Part shown: one piece after another, positions 51,194 to 60,234 of the stretch | Numbering within the stretch: position 1 is the stretch's first letter | How the letters are laid out: each line of letters opens with the position of its first letter | Position numbers and translations under genes: made by a program | Notes under the pieces: generated by a model | The model's input: the letters and a program-made list of their open reading frames with translations, nothing else | Database searches by the model: none | What the model was told of the DNA's origin: nothing | DNA from: Pollutimonas sp. M17 | GTDB taxonomy: Bacteria; Pseudomonadota; Gammaproteobacteria; Burkholderiales; Burkholderiaceae_B | DNA length: 64,000 bases | Reading direction: 5' to 3' | Assembly: GCF_025836975.1 (NCBI RefSeq) | Contig: NZ_CP107548.1 | Span: 1,426,001 to 1,490,000 of the forward strand

Positions 51194-52081
51194 ATGTTCG
51201 ATCTAGTTAATAGCGCAATGCATGTGCTGGCACAGCTTGGCGAGGCCGCTCCCGCTGTGCAGTCGGGTGCGACCGCCGCAGCGGCGGCGGCCGACGTGGC
51301 GGCGGCGCCGGGGCTTGCCGCCGCCACGTCCGCCGTCGACGTCGCCCAGGGCGGAGGCATGCTGCATTTCATTTCGCAAAGCGACGTCGTCGGAAAATCG
51401 CTGTTCGGCATTCTGGTGCTGATGTCGCTGATCAGCTGGTACCTGATTTTCGTCAAGTGCTTCATCAACTGGCGCATCAGCAGCCGCTCGAAGAAGTTCC
51501 TGAACGAGTTCTGGGCGGCCAGCTCGCTGGAACAGGTCGAGAATGAAATCGCCACGCATGGCGCGAACGAACCTTTCGCGCACGTGGCCAGCCACGCCAT
51601 CCATGCCAGTAACCATCATGCCAAGTATGGCGCGCTGAAGCTGGAGGAAAAGGGCTCCACCGGCGCCTTCGTGACGCGTACCATCCGCAAGGTCATCGAC
51701 GAGGAAACAGCGCGCCTGGAAAACGGCCTGACGGTGCTGGCCTCCATCGGCTCCACAGCGCCGTTCGTGGGCCTGTTCGGCACGGTCTGGGGCGTGTACC
51801 ATGCGCTGATCGGCATCGCGCTGTCGGACGGCGTCACGGTCAATCGCATCGCCGGCCCGGTGGGCGAAGCGCTGATCATGACCGGCCTGGGGCTGGCCGT
51901 GGCCATACCCGCCGTGTTGGCGTATAACGGCTTCGTGCGCGGCAACCGGGTTTACCTCGCCCGCCTGGATGCCTTCGCCCACGATTTATATACTTTCCTT
52001 TCAACCGGCCAGCAGGCGTACGAATCGACCGGCAAGGTGCGCCGCGTGACGCTCGCCGCCGCCAAGGCTAAAGGTGAATAA
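51194..52081 (+). CDS. exbB: ExbB proton-channel subunit
   Basis: Inner-membrane pentamer-forming subunit of 295 aa. An Ala-rich periplasmic N-terminus is followed by three membrane helices: FGILVLMSLISWYLIFVKCF, then TVLASIGSTAPFVGLFGTVW and GEALIMTGLGLAVAIPAVLA, which line the channel with conserved Thr residues. The start at 51194 follows tonB by 10 bp. The N-terminal extension is longer than in E. coli ExbB. Confidence 0.94.
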   Translation: MFDLVNSAMHVLAQLGEAAPAVQSGATAAAAAADVAAAPGLAAATSAVDVAQGGGMLHFISQSDVVGKSLFGILVLMSLISWYLIFVKCFINWRISSRSKKFLNEFWAASSLEQVENEIATHGANEPFAHVASHAIHASNHHAKYGALKLEEKGSTGAFVTRTIRKVIDEETARLENGLTVLASIGSTAPFVGLFGTVWGVYHALIGIALSDGVTVNRIAGPVGEALIMTGLGLAVAIPAVLAYNGFVRGNRVYLARLDAFAHDLYTFLSTGQQAYESTGKVRRVTLAAAKAKGE

Positions 52082-52572
52082 TGGCTTTCGGCAGCTTCGA
52101 CAACAATAAAGGGGTCAGCCATACGGTCTCCGAGATCAACATGGTGCCTCTGATCGACGTGATGCTGGTCTTGCTGGTGATCTTCATCATCACCGCGCCT
52201 CTGCTCAGCCATTCGATCAAGATCAATGTGCCGCAGGCCAGCGCCCAGCCGGTCGATCAGGAGCCCAAGGTCATCGACTTGGCCGTGGACGCGCAGGGGC
52301 AGATGTACTGGAACGAGGTGGCGGTCAACGCCGAGCAACTGACGCAGAAGTTCGCGGCCGAATCGGCGCTCGATCCCCAGCCCGAACTGCGTATCCGGGC
52401 CGATCTGAACACGCGTTACGAAGTCCTAGCCCAGGTCATGAGCAGCGCCAAGGCCGCCGGCCTGAAGCGTCTGGGCTTCATCACGCGCCCGGGATCCGAC
52501 ACCGCTCCCGCTCCGGCGGGGGATGCGGCGCCGGGCAGCGCGCCGCAATCCGCCGAGGCGCCGTCCCAGTGA
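52081..52572 (+). CDS. exbD: ExbD proton-channel subunit
   Basis: A 163-residue protein with one membrane helix carrying the essential Asp (INMVPLIDVMLVLLVIFIIT) and a periplasmic domain (VPQASAQPVDQEPKVIDLAV, LNTRYEVLAQVMSSAKAAGL). It starts on the last base of the exbB stop (TAATG). A Pro/Ala-rich tail of about 20 residues is added at the end. Confidence 0.94.
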   Translation: MAFGSFDNNKGVSHTVSEINMVPLIDVMLVLLVIFIITAPLLSHSIKINVPQASAQPVDQEPKVIDLAVDAQGQMYWNEVAVNAEQLTQKFAAESALDPQPELRIRADLNTRYEVLAQVMSSAKAAGLKRLGFITRPGSDTAPAPAGDAAPGSAPQSAEAPSQ

Positions 52573-52693
52573 TCCGACGGGGCGGGGCAAGGCCCGCCCC
52601 ATTGAAATCAGCCCGTCGTCAGGGTTGTAACCGCGGCGTCCAATATGGCGCCCGATCATAACAATCAGGCCCGCTTCGATATAGAATCACACC

Positions 52694-53368
52694 ATGCGAG
52701 TTCTAGTTATCGAAGACGACACTACTCTTGGGCACGCCCTGCAGGAATTCCTGGTCGAGCAGGGGTATGCGGTCGACTGGCTTGCCGATGGCGACAAGGC
52801 ATTGGGCGCCATCGCCGGGCAAAGCTACGATCTGCTGCTGCTCGATCTGAATCTGCCGGGGCAAAGCGGCCTTGAGATCCTGCGCAAGCTGCGCGCCGGA
52901 AACGAGCAGGTTCCAGTCCTTATCCTGACGGCGCGCGACGGCGTGGAAGACCGTGTGGCGGGGCTGGACGCCGGCGCCGACGATTACGTGACCAAGCCGT
53001 TCGAACTGGCCGAGCTGGCCGCGCGCGTGCGTGCCTTCGGCCGCCGCCGTGCCGGCCAGGCCCAGCCCTTCATCGAGGCCGGACCATTGCTGTTCGACTC
53101 CGTCGGCCGCGAGGTGCGCGTCAACGGCGAACGCCTGTCGCTGTCCGTGCGCGAGCTTTCCGTACTGGAAATGCTCATGGCCCGGGCCGGCCGCGTGGTC
53201 ACCAAGCGCCAGATCGTCAACTCGCTTTCGGCATGGGATGCCGACTTCAGCGAGAACGCGGTCGAAGTCTATGTCTACCGCCTGCGCAAGCGGCTCGAGG
53301 GCACCGGCGCGGGGATACAAACGGTGCGCGGCTTCGGCTATCTCCTAGACGTGGAAAGTGCTGCGTAG
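52694..53368 (+). CDS. OmpR/TctD-type response regulator
   Basis: A 224-residue regulator. The receiver has the acidic pair in IEDDTT, phospho-accepting Asp51 in LLLLDLNLPGQSGL and the KPF loop in DYVTKPFELAEL. The winged-helix output follows (VTKRQIVNSLSAWDADFSEN, VYVYRLRKRLEGTGAGIQTV). It resembles TctD/QseB. Its stop lies inside the kinase gene, an 11-bp overlap. Confidence 0.94.
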   Translation: MRVLVIEDDTTLGHALQEFLVEQGYAVDWLADGDKALGAIAGQSYDLLLLDLNLPGQSGLEILRKLRAGNEQVPVLILTARDGVEDRVAGLDAGADDYVTKPFELAELAARVRAFGRRRAGQAQPFIEAGPLLFDSVGREVRVNGERLSLSVRELSVLEMLMARAGRVVTKRQIVNSLSAWDADFSENAVEVYVYRLRKRLEGTGAGIQTVRGFGYLLDVESAA

Positions 53369-54443
53369 ATTCTGGACGGCATGGCTGCCGTCGGGCTCCC
53401 TGGCCCGCCACCTGGTTCTGCGCCTGTTTCCGGCCGTGGTCGTGCTGGTCGTCCTGGACCTGAGCGCCACCTGGGTCATGACGCGCAAGATGACCATGGA
53501 AACGTGGCTGCTGCGCGATATCTTCTGGACGATGGTGATCAGCCAGGTCCTGCTGGTGTCCGTATTCGCGTGGGTGCTGATCTCGGGCGTCCGCTCGGGG
53601 CTGGCTTCGATCAACCGCCTCTCACAGGAGATCAGCCAGCGCAGCATTGAAGACTTGCAGCCGCTGGACATGGCGGGCCTGCCGACCGAAGTCGCCCCCC
53701 TGGTCACTCATTTCAATGACCTGCTTTTGCGCCTGGACGATTCCATGCAGGCCCAGAAGCGTTTCATCGGGCATGCGGCGCACCAGATACGCACGCCCCT
53801 GACAGGCCTGAAGCTGGAGCTGGAGCTGATGCTGACGCGTCCGCTGCCCGACGATGTGAGGGAGCGCGCGGAGCGGATCAAGTCGGTCACCGACCGCATG
53901 ATACGCTTGGGCCAGCAGTTGCTGGTGCTGGCGCGCGCCGATTCATCGACCCGGCCGCAGGACAGCTTCATGCGCGTGGACTTGTGCGAATGGGCGCGCG
54001 TGAGCGGGGCGGAATGGATACCCGCGGCCCGCAGCCGCCATATCGAAATACAGCTCATCGCGCCGGACGAGCCGGTATGGGTCGACGTGGATTCCCTGCT
54101 GCTCGAAGAGCTGCTGAGCAATCTGATCGACAATGCGCTTCGATACGGCGTGGGCGCCACGACCATCAAGCTGCAGGTGGCGGCCAATCCGCCATCGCTA
54201 TCCATCGAGGACAATGGCCCGGGCATCGATCCCGAGGACAGCGAACGCGTATTCGAGGCCTTTTACCGCTCGCCGCGTGCCAGCGCCGAGGGGTCGGGAC
54301 TGGGGCTGGCCATCGTACGCGAGATTGCGCGGGCGCACGGAGCCTGGTGGAATCTTTCCAGCCGTCCGGATTTTCCGGGTACCCGCATCACCGTGGTTTT
54401 TCCGGGGCCGCGCATAGGCGCCAAACTAAGCAGACAGGAATGA
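53358..54443 (+). CDS. TctE-type sensor histidine kinase
   Basis: A 361-residue inner-membrane kinase. Two hydrophobic segments (about 18-40, 56-77) enclose a short periplasmic loop, so it may sense through the membrane or a small ligand. A HAMP-like region precedes the H-box GHAAHQIRTPLTGL with phospho-accepting His142. The N box (LLSNLIDNALRYG) and G boxes (DNGPGID, GSGLGLAIV) are intact. It starts with GTG and overlaps the regulator by 11 bp and kup by 4 bp. Confidence 0.93.
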   Translation: MLRRFWTAWLPSGSLARHLVLRLFPAVVVLVVLDLSATWVMTRKMTMETWLLRDIFWTMVISQVLLVSVFAWVLISGVRSGLASINRLSQEISQRSIEDLQPLDMAGLPTEVAPLVTHFNDLLLRLDDSMQAQKRFIGHAAHQIRTPLTGLKLELELMLTRPLPDDVRERAERIKSVTDRMIRLGQQLLVLARADSSTRPQDSFMRVDLCEWARVSGAEWIPAARSRHIEIQLIAPDEPVWVDVDSLLLEELLSNLIDNALRYGVGATTIKLQVAANPPSLSIEDNGPGIDPEDSERVFEAFYRSPRASAEGSGLGLAIVREIARAHGAWWNLSSRPDFPGTRITVVFPGPRIGAKLSRQE

Positions 54444-56335
54444 AGGCCGAGCACCAGGAACTATCCTCTTCGCATTCCTCGTCGCATGCGGGCCTTTGGC
54501 TGGGCGCGCTGGGCGTGGTCTACGGGGATATCGGCACCAGCCCCCTGTATACGGTGCGCGCCGCGCTTTCGCGCATGCCCTCGCAGGGCGCCGCGGACAT
54601 CCTGGGCCTGCTTTCCCTGCTGTTCTGGATGCTGATGATCGTCGTGTCGCTGAAGTACGTGACCATCATCCTCAAGGCGGACAACCGGGGCGAGGGCGGC
54701 ACCCTGGCGTTGATGGAACTGGCCCTGCGCGGCAAATCGGGCAAGACGCGCTGGCGCCTGATGTTCCTGGGCCTGATCGGCGCCTGCCTGTTCTACGGCG
54801 ACAGCATGATCACGCCGGCCATATCGGTCCTTTCGGCGATCGAGGGGATCAGCATTGTGTCGCATCGCTTCGACGATTGGGTGGTGCCCATCGCCGTGGC
54901 GGTGCTGGGCGTATTGTTCGCGGTGCAGTCGCGCGGCACGGGCGCAATGGGGAAGCTTTTCGGCCCCATCATGCTGGCCTGGTTCGCCACGCTGGGCGTG
55001 CTGGGCGCATGGCGCATCGTGCTCGAGCCTTCCGTGCTGCAGGCGCTGGATCCACGGTGGGCCTGGGCGTTCATCGGAGCCGCGCCATGGGAGACTTTCT
55101 TGCTGCTCGGCGCCATCGTGCTGGCGCTGACCGGCGCGGAAACACTGTATGCCGATATGGGGCATTTCGGCCGCAAGGCCATACGGCGCGCCTGGTTCGG
55201 CGCGGTGCTGCCGGCGCTGGTCCTGTGTTATTTCGGGCAGGGAGCGCTGCTGCTGGCCGACCCCTCGGCGGTCAAGAATCCCTTCTTCCTGATGGCGCCG
55301 GCCTGGGGGCTGGCGCCGCTGGTCGGCCTGGCCACCGTGGCCACCATCATCGCCTCGCAGTCGGTGATTTCGGGCGCGTTTTCGGTGACCCGCCAGGCCG
55401 TGCAACTGGGGTTCTGGCCCCGCATGGTCATTTTGCATACGTCGGCGCAGGAAGAGGGCCAGATCTACCTGCCGCGCGTGAATCTGCTTCTTTTCATGGC
55501 CGTGCTGATTCTGGTGCTGTCCTTCGGTTCCTCCGATGGATTGGCCCACGCCTACGGCTTCGCCGTGACGGGAACCATGCTGATGACATCCCTGCTGGCC
55601 TTTGCGGTCCTGCCAGGCGAGACCACAGGTCCGCGGCGCCTGGCCTGGCTGGGGCTGGTCAGCGGCTTTTTGCTGATGGACGTCCTGCTGTTCTCCTCGA
55701 ACGCCCTGAAGCTGTTCGACGGCGGATGGGTGCCCCTGCTGGTGGGCGGGGCCTTGCTGATGCTGATGGTCACCTGGAAGCAGGGCCGCGAAGCCATGCA
55801 TGCGAAGCTGGCGGGCGACCATCAGCCGCTGAAGTCTTTCATGGAGTCCCTGGAGGACTATCCACCCACGCGTGTACCGGGCACCGCGGTGTTCATGAGC
55901 ATGATCGTCAATACCGTGCCGCCCGCCTTGCTACACAATCTGAAGCACAACAAGGTGCTGCACGAGCAGGCTGTGTTCCTGACCGTCGAAAGCGCCGATG
56001 TGCCCTACGTCCCGTTTTCAGAGCGCTTCCAACTGGAACGAATGAGCCGGACCAGCTGGCAGGCGGTCGCGCGCTGGGGGTTCAAGCAGGAGCCCAACGT
56101 TCCGCAAGCGCTGGAGCAGATCGCTACGGCGCATCCGGAAATCAATCTGGACCCGATGCAGACATCTTATTTCCTGTCCCGCCAGACCGTGATCGTGGTG
56201 CGCAAGCTGCCGTTTCACCAAGCCTGGCGCAGGCGCCTGTTTGCCTTCATGGCCCGCAATGCCAGCCGCAGCACGCGTTTTTATCGCATACCGCCCAACC
56301 GCGTGGTTGAAATGGGCATGCAGATGGAACTGTAG
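54440..56335 (+). CDS. kup: KUP-family potassium uptake permease
   Basis: A 631-residue K+/H+ symporter with about 12 helices. GALGVVYGDIGTSPLYTVRA, LKYVTIILKADNRGEGGTLA and DSMITPAISVLSAIEGI are diagnostic, and the C-terminal cytosolic domain (after about 440) is complete. The ATG at 54440 overlaps the kinase stop (ATGA) and is preceded by AGGA. Its coupling to the two-component genes suggests K+ or osmotic signalling as their role. Confidence 0.94.
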   Translation: MKAEHQELSSSHSSSHAGLWLGALGVVYGDIGTSPLYTVRAALSRMPSQGAADILGLLSLLFWMLMIVVSLKYVTIILKADNRGEGGTLALMELALRGKSGKTRWRLMFLGLIGACLFYGDSMITPAISVLSAIEGISIVSHRFDDWVVPIAVAVLGVLFAVQSRGTGAMGKLFGPIMLAWFATLGVLGAWRIVLEPSVLQALDPRWAWAFIGAAPWETFLLLGAIVLALTGAETLYADMGHFGRKAIRRAWFGAVLPALVLCYFGQGALLLADPSAVKNPFFLMAPAWGLAPLVGLATVATIIASQSVISGAFSVTRQAVQLGFWPRMVILHTSAQEEGQIYLPRVNLLLFMAVLILVLSFGSSDGLAHAYGFAVTGTMLMTSLLAFAVLPGETTGPRRLAWLGLVSGFLLMDVLLFSSNALKLFDGGWVPLLVGGALLMLMVTWKQGREAMHAKLAGDHQPLKSFMESLEDYPPTRVPGTAVFMSMIVNTVPPALLHNLKHNKVLHEQAVFLTVESADVPYVPFSERFQLERMSRTSWQAVARWGFKQEPNVPQALEQIATAHPEINLDPMQTSYFLSRQTVIVVRKLPFHQAWRRRLFAFMARNASRSTRFYRIPPNRVVEMGMQMEL

Positions 56336-56396
56336 AACGTGGCAGGCCGCGCGCCGGCCATGAGGCCGGCGGCGCGAAGGGATGAAGCGGACCGTG

Positions 56397-56957
56397 TTAT
56401 TGCGTGGTGCCGGGAACCGGCGTAACGGTGGTGCCTGGAGCGGCGGGCGCCGTGGGCGCCAGGGACGGAGCCGGCACGGTGGCCGGCGGATTGGGAGTCA
56501 GGCCGGGGGCCGGAGTTACTGGCGGGGCGGCCGGCGTTGTGGCGGGTACGGGCGTACCTGGGATCGTGATGGTCGTTTCCCGCAGGACGCCGCCGGCGCC
56601 CACGCTGCCTTCCACCCTGGTGTCCTGGCCGGACATCTGCAGCATGCAGTCCTGGCGCTCGGCCACCGGCAAGGCCTGGCATCGGGATACCTGGTTCTGC
56701 TGATAGGACTCGTTGGCGTTGGTCAGGCGGTTGCGGCGCGATTCGTCGCGCGCCGCGCCGGCTTCCCGCAGGCAGGTGGCCTTGTCCTGATTGGTTTGCC
56801 CCATGTTGCAGCGCTCGACGTCCAGCTTGTAGCGGGCTTCGATATCCGCGTTGGTCCCGGTGCCGGCAGCCATGGCCATCGTTGCGGCCAGGCACATGCC
56901 GGCAAGGCTTGCGGACGCCAAAAGGCGGGGAACAGATGTCGATCGAGTAAGCATCAT
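56397..56957 (-). CDS. Exported Pro/Thr-rich protein, unknown function
   Basis: A 186-residue protein with a signal peptide (MMLTRSTSVPRLLASASL, cleavage near AMAAG). The mature N-terminal half is polar and helical with four Cys (RCNMGQTNQDKATCLREAG, SRCQALPVAERQDCMLQMSG), followed by a tail rich in Pro, Thr and Ala. AAGGAG is well spaced from the ATG at 56957; the ATG at 56963 is too close to it. I do not recognise a named family. Confidence 0.7.
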   Translation of the reverse strand: MMLTRSTSVPRLLASASLAGMCLAATMAMAAGTGTNADIEARYKLDVERCNMGQTNQDKATCLREAGAARDESRRNRLTNANESYQQNQVSRCQALPVAERQDCMLQMSGQDTRVEGSVGAGGVLRETTITIPGTPVPATTPAAPPVTPAPGLTPNPPATVPAPSLAPTAPAAPGTTVTPVPGTTQ

Positions 56958-57091
56958 ATACATACTCCTTTTCTTTGGAACATGGATCCGCCTGGACGGC
57001 GGAGCCTGTAAAGGAAGTATATAAGGGCTGGCAAGGGGCGGTGTAAGTGAACGTTTCCCGCCTTGCGGGGCCTGCGCCCGTTCCCGGCCTG

Positions 57092-57490
57092 CTAGCCCCG
57101 GGGCGCGTCGGGCTTGCGGTCTTCTGCTCGAGGCGCCGCGGCCGCGCCGGCGTCTTCTTGCGGGGCCTGCACCGCCGCTGCGGAGGGCTTCTGGCGCTTG
57201 ATGGCGGCGCGCATCAGCAGCATGGCCGTCACGGGCGAGGTGATCACCAGGAAGACTGTGATGAGGATCTGATGCACCACATAGCGTTCTTCCACCGTGG
57301 AGGACACCAGGATGGACGCCAGCAGCACGCCGAACACGCCCAGGGTGTTGCCCAGGGTGGGCGCGTGGATGCGGGTGTAGAAGGTGGGCAGGCGCAGCAG
57401 GCCCAGCGAGCCGGTCAGGGTAAGGAAGCCGCTGGCTACCAACAGAAGGGCGACGGGGATGGCGACCCAGGCGGGCAAGGCGTCGATCAT
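57092..57490 (-). CDS. mrpG: Mrp Na+/H+ antiporter subunit G
   Basis: Small inner-membrane subunit of 132 aa with three helices (VAIPVALLLVASGFLTLTGS, LGVFGVLLASILVSS, ILITVFLVITSPVTAMLLMR) and the LRLPTFYTRIHAPTLGNTLG signature. The tail is longer and Ala/Pro-rich. Last gene of the operon; overlaps mrpF by 4 bp. Confidence 0.92.
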   Translation of the reverse strand: MIDALPAWVAIPVALLLVASGFLTLTGSLGLLRLPTFYTRIHAPTLGNTLGVFGVLLASILVSSTVEERYVVHQILITVFLVITSPVTAMLLMRAAIKRQKPSAAAVQAPQEDAGAAAAPRAEDRKPDAPRG

Positions 57491-57768
57491 GGCTCGATGA
57501 CCTCGCCGCGCAGCAGGAACTTGGCCATGGCGACCGATCCGACGAAGCCGAACAGGCTGATGAGCAGGGCGATGTCGAAATACAGCGTCGAACCGAACTG
57601 CAGCCCCAGCACCAGCAGGATCAGCATGCCGTTGATGTACATGGTGTCCAGCGCCAGCACGCGGTCGGTGGAGGCGGGCCCGCGCAGCAGGCGCAGGGCG
57701 GCGAAGGCCAGGCTTACCACGAAGCATCCGAGCGCGAACGTGGCGGCCCAATAGACAAGGCTGTTCAT
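57487..57768 (-). CDS. mrpF: Mrp Na+/H+ antiporter subunit F
   Basis: A 93-residue three-helix subunit. LRGPASTDRVLALDTMYING is the family signature. Overlaps mrpE and mrpG by 4 bp each, which shows coupled translation across the complex. Confidence 0.92.
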   Translation of the reverse strand: MNSLVYWAATFALGCFVVSLAFAALRLLRGPASTDRVLALDTMYINGMLILLVLGLQFGSTLYFDIALLISLFGFVGSVAMAKFLLRGEVIEP

Positions 57769-58259
57769 TCGAAAATCTCCATCAGGGGGCATTCATAGCG
57801 TTGTTGTATGGTGTGGAACCATTCGGCTTCGTCCTTCAGGTCGAGCACGTGCAAGGTCAGCAGGTCGTCGGCCTCGGAATAATCCGACCACACGGTTCCG
57901 GGGGTGTAGGTGACGATGCAGGCCAGGGCCGCCAGGCCGTGCGGGTCGCGTATGCGCAGCGGGATCTTCAGGAATCCCGGTGTGGCGCCGGCGCGCCGCC
58001 CCAGCCAGATCAGCCGCGCCACGGCAATGTTCGACCTGGTGATGTCGATGGCCACATGCCCGATGAGCCGCAGGATGGTCAGCGGATGCTTGGGAATGGA
58101 TCGCAAGGGGCGCAATCTGGAGGCGGCCAGCGCCCAGCCCAGCAGGGCGGCCAGCAGGATCCCCAGCGCGATGTTGCCCGCGGACAGCGTATCGTTCAGC
58201 AGCAGCCACAGTATCAGCAACACCAACGGCATGACGAAAGGGGCCAGATAGCGCTTCAT
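57765..58259 (-). CDS. mrpE: Mrp Na+/H+ antiporter subunit E
   Basis: A 164-residue subunit with two N-terminal helices and a soluble C-terminal domain: TRSNIAVARLIWLG and VTYTPGTVWSDYSEADDLLT are the family motifs. The ATG at 58259 overlaps the mrpD stop. Confidence 0.92.
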   Translation of the reverse strand: MKRYLAPFVMPLVLLILWLLLNDTLSAGNIALGILLAALLGWALAASRLRPLRSIPKHPLTILRLIGHVAIDITRSNIAVARLIWLGRRAGATPGFLKIPLRIRDPHGLAALACIVTYTPGTVWSDYSEADDLLTLHVLDLKDEAEWFHTIQQRYECPLMEIFE

Positions 58260-59893
58260 TGGGGGGCTCCCGGTTCGACCGCGCGGCTGGAGCTTTGCGT
58301 CAGCACGGCATTGATGTACGAGGAAGGGCGGTCGAGGTAGCTTGCGGTTTGCCCCATGTAATGCATGACGGGGCCGGCCCAGAAAGCCAGGGCGACGCAG
58401 GTCAGGATCAGCACGCCCACGGGCGCGGCTTCGTTCACGCGCAGCCGTGGCGTGATGGTTTCCTCGGAACTCCAGAACAGGCGTATGCCGGTGCGGCCCA
58501 GCGCAATGATGCCCGCCAGTCCCGAAAGCAGCACGGCGGCCACCAGAGACCAGGCCGCCACCGACGGTGTATCGGTGCTGGAGGTCTGCAGCGCCGCCGA
58601 CAGCAGGGAGAACTTGGCGACGAAGCCCGAAAGCGGCGGCAGGCCGGTGATGAGCAATGCGCAGGCGATGAAGGACATGCCCAGGAAGGCCATGGCGGCC
58701 GGAATGGCCACCCCCACCACGTCGTCGGACCGGTCCGCCGATTCGGGATCTTCGAGATCGAAGGCTTCCAGGCTGACCGCCAGCAGGTCGGCGCCGAAGG
58801 TCTGGGTGCGCTCCACCATTTCCAGCAGCATGAACAAGGCGCCCAGCGCCAGCACGGAGCTGATCAGGTAGAACAGGGCGGGGCCGGTCAGCACGACGCC
58901 GGGCATGCCCAGGGCCGCCAGCAGCGTTCCGGAGGACATGATGATGCAGTAGCCGGCCTGGCGCTCGGCCTGCGGCGCGGCCAGGATGCCCACGGTGCCG
59001 AATATCAGGGTGGCCATGCCCAGTGGAAACATCCATTCGCCGCCGAAGGCGGCCGGAGCGCCCGTGGGCAGCAGCAGGGAGCCTATGCGCAGCAGGGCAT
59101 AGATGCCGACCTTGGTCATGACGGCGAACACCGCGCCCACGGGCGCGCAGGCATTGGCATAGGCGGCCGGCAGCCAGAAATTGAGGGGCCAGGCGGCGGC
59201 CTTGATAAGGAAGGCGATGCCCAGTATGGCCGCCCCCGATTCGAACAGTATCCGCTCCGAACCGGTCAGCTGGCCCGCCCTGAGGGCCAGATCGGCCATG
59301 TTCAGCGTCCCCGTGATCCCGTAGATCAGGGCCATCGCGATGAGCAGCAGGAAGGAGGCCACCAGGTTGACCACGATGTAGTGCAGTCCGGCGGCCACCC
59401 GGGCCTTGCCCGATCCGTGCAGCATCAGGCCGTAGGAGGCGGCCAGCAGCACTTCGAAGAAGACGAACAGATTGAACAGGTCGCCGGTCAGGAAGGCGCC
59501 GTTCAGGCCCATCAGCAGGAACTGGAACAGCGGATGGAAATGCACCCCTGCGCGATCCCAGCGCGCCGTGGCGTAGATCCAGGTGGCGGCGCCCAGTACC
59601 GAGGTCAGCAGCAGCATGATGGTCGACAGGCGGTCGACCACGGCCACGATGCCGAAGGGCGCCGGCCAGTCGCCCAGCAGGTAGACGCCCACGCCGTCGG
59701 GCCAATTGCTGGGCAGGTAGCCCGCCGACAGGCTGAGCAGGGTGATGGCACAGTAGATCTGGGCCGCAATGGACAGGAAGCCCATGGCAAGCCGCAGATG
59801 CCGCTGCGTGTCGTTCAGCAGCAGCATGGCCGCGCCGAACATCAGCGGCACGGCCACTGGAAGAATGGGAAGATGCTGCATCCATCCGTTCAC
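58256..59893 (-). CDS. mrpD: Mrp Na+/H+ antiporter subunit D
   Basis: A 545-residue proton-pumping-type subunit related to NuoM/NuoN. MGLNGAFLTGDLFNLFVFFE carries the conserved Glu in helix 5, and KAAAWPLNFWLPAAYANACA the Lys in helix 7. PPLSGFVAKFSL follows in the last third. It overlaps mrpC and mrpE by 4 bp. Confidence 0.94.
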   Translation of the reverse strand: MNGWMQHLPILPVAVPLMFGAAMLLLNDTQRHLRLAMGFLSIAAQIYCAITLLSLSAGYLPSNWPDGVGVYLLGDWPAPFGIVAVVDRLSTIMLLLTSVLGAATWIYATARWDRAGVHFHPLFQFLLMGLNGAFLTGDLFNLFVFFEVLLAASYGLMLHGSGKARVAAGLHYIVVNLVASFLLLIAMALIYGITGTLNMADLALRAGQLTGSERILFESGAAILGIAFLIKAAAWPLNFWLPAAYANACAPVGAVFAVMTKVGIYALLRIGSLLLPTGAPAAFGGEWMFPLGMATLIFGTVGILAAPQAERQAGYCIIMSSGTLLAALGMPGVVLTGPALFYLISSVLALGALFMLLEMVERTQTFGADLLAVSLEAFDLEDPESADRSDDVVGVAIPAAMAFLGMSFIACALLITGLPPLSGFVAKFSLLSAALQTSSTDTPSVAAWSLVAAVLLSGLAGIIALGRTGIRLFWSSEETITPRLRVNEAAPVGVLILTCVALAFWAGPVMHYMGQTASYLDRPSSYINAVLTQSSSRAVEPGAPQ

Positions 59894-60234
59894 GGGCGGG
59901 CCTCCTGTCCGTCGACGTGGTCGGTATCGGAAAGCCCGCGCGAGGCCAGGAGCACGACCAGGAACAGCGCGGTCGTGGCAAAGCCGATGACGATGGCGGT
60001 CAGGACCAGCGCCTGCGGCAGCGGGTCGGCATAATGGCTCGCATCGGCGGCCCAGTCGGTATTGATCACGGGCGGCGCATCCAGGGTGATCCGGCCCATG
60101 CCGAATATGAACAGGTTGACGGCATAGGAGATCAGGGAAAGGCCCATGATCACCTGGAAGGTGCGCGGGCGCAGAAGCAGCCAGATGCCGGAGCCGGCGA
60201 GCACGCCGATGGCCAGGGCAAGCACGATTTCCAT
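59890..60234 (-). CDS. mrpC: Mrp Na+/H+ antiporter subunit C
   Basis: A 114-residue NuoK-like three-helix subunit. LRPRTFQVIMGLSLISYAVN and DPLPQALVLTAIVIGFATTA with conserved Glu-like positions replaced as in other MrpC. It starts within the mrpA stop (TAATG). Confidence 0.94.
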   Translation of the reverse strand: MEIVLALAIGVLAGSGIWLLLRPRTFQVIMGLSLISYAVNLFIFGMGRITLDAPPVINTDWAADASHYADPLPQALVLTAIVIGFATTALFLVVLLASRGLSDTDHVDGQEARP

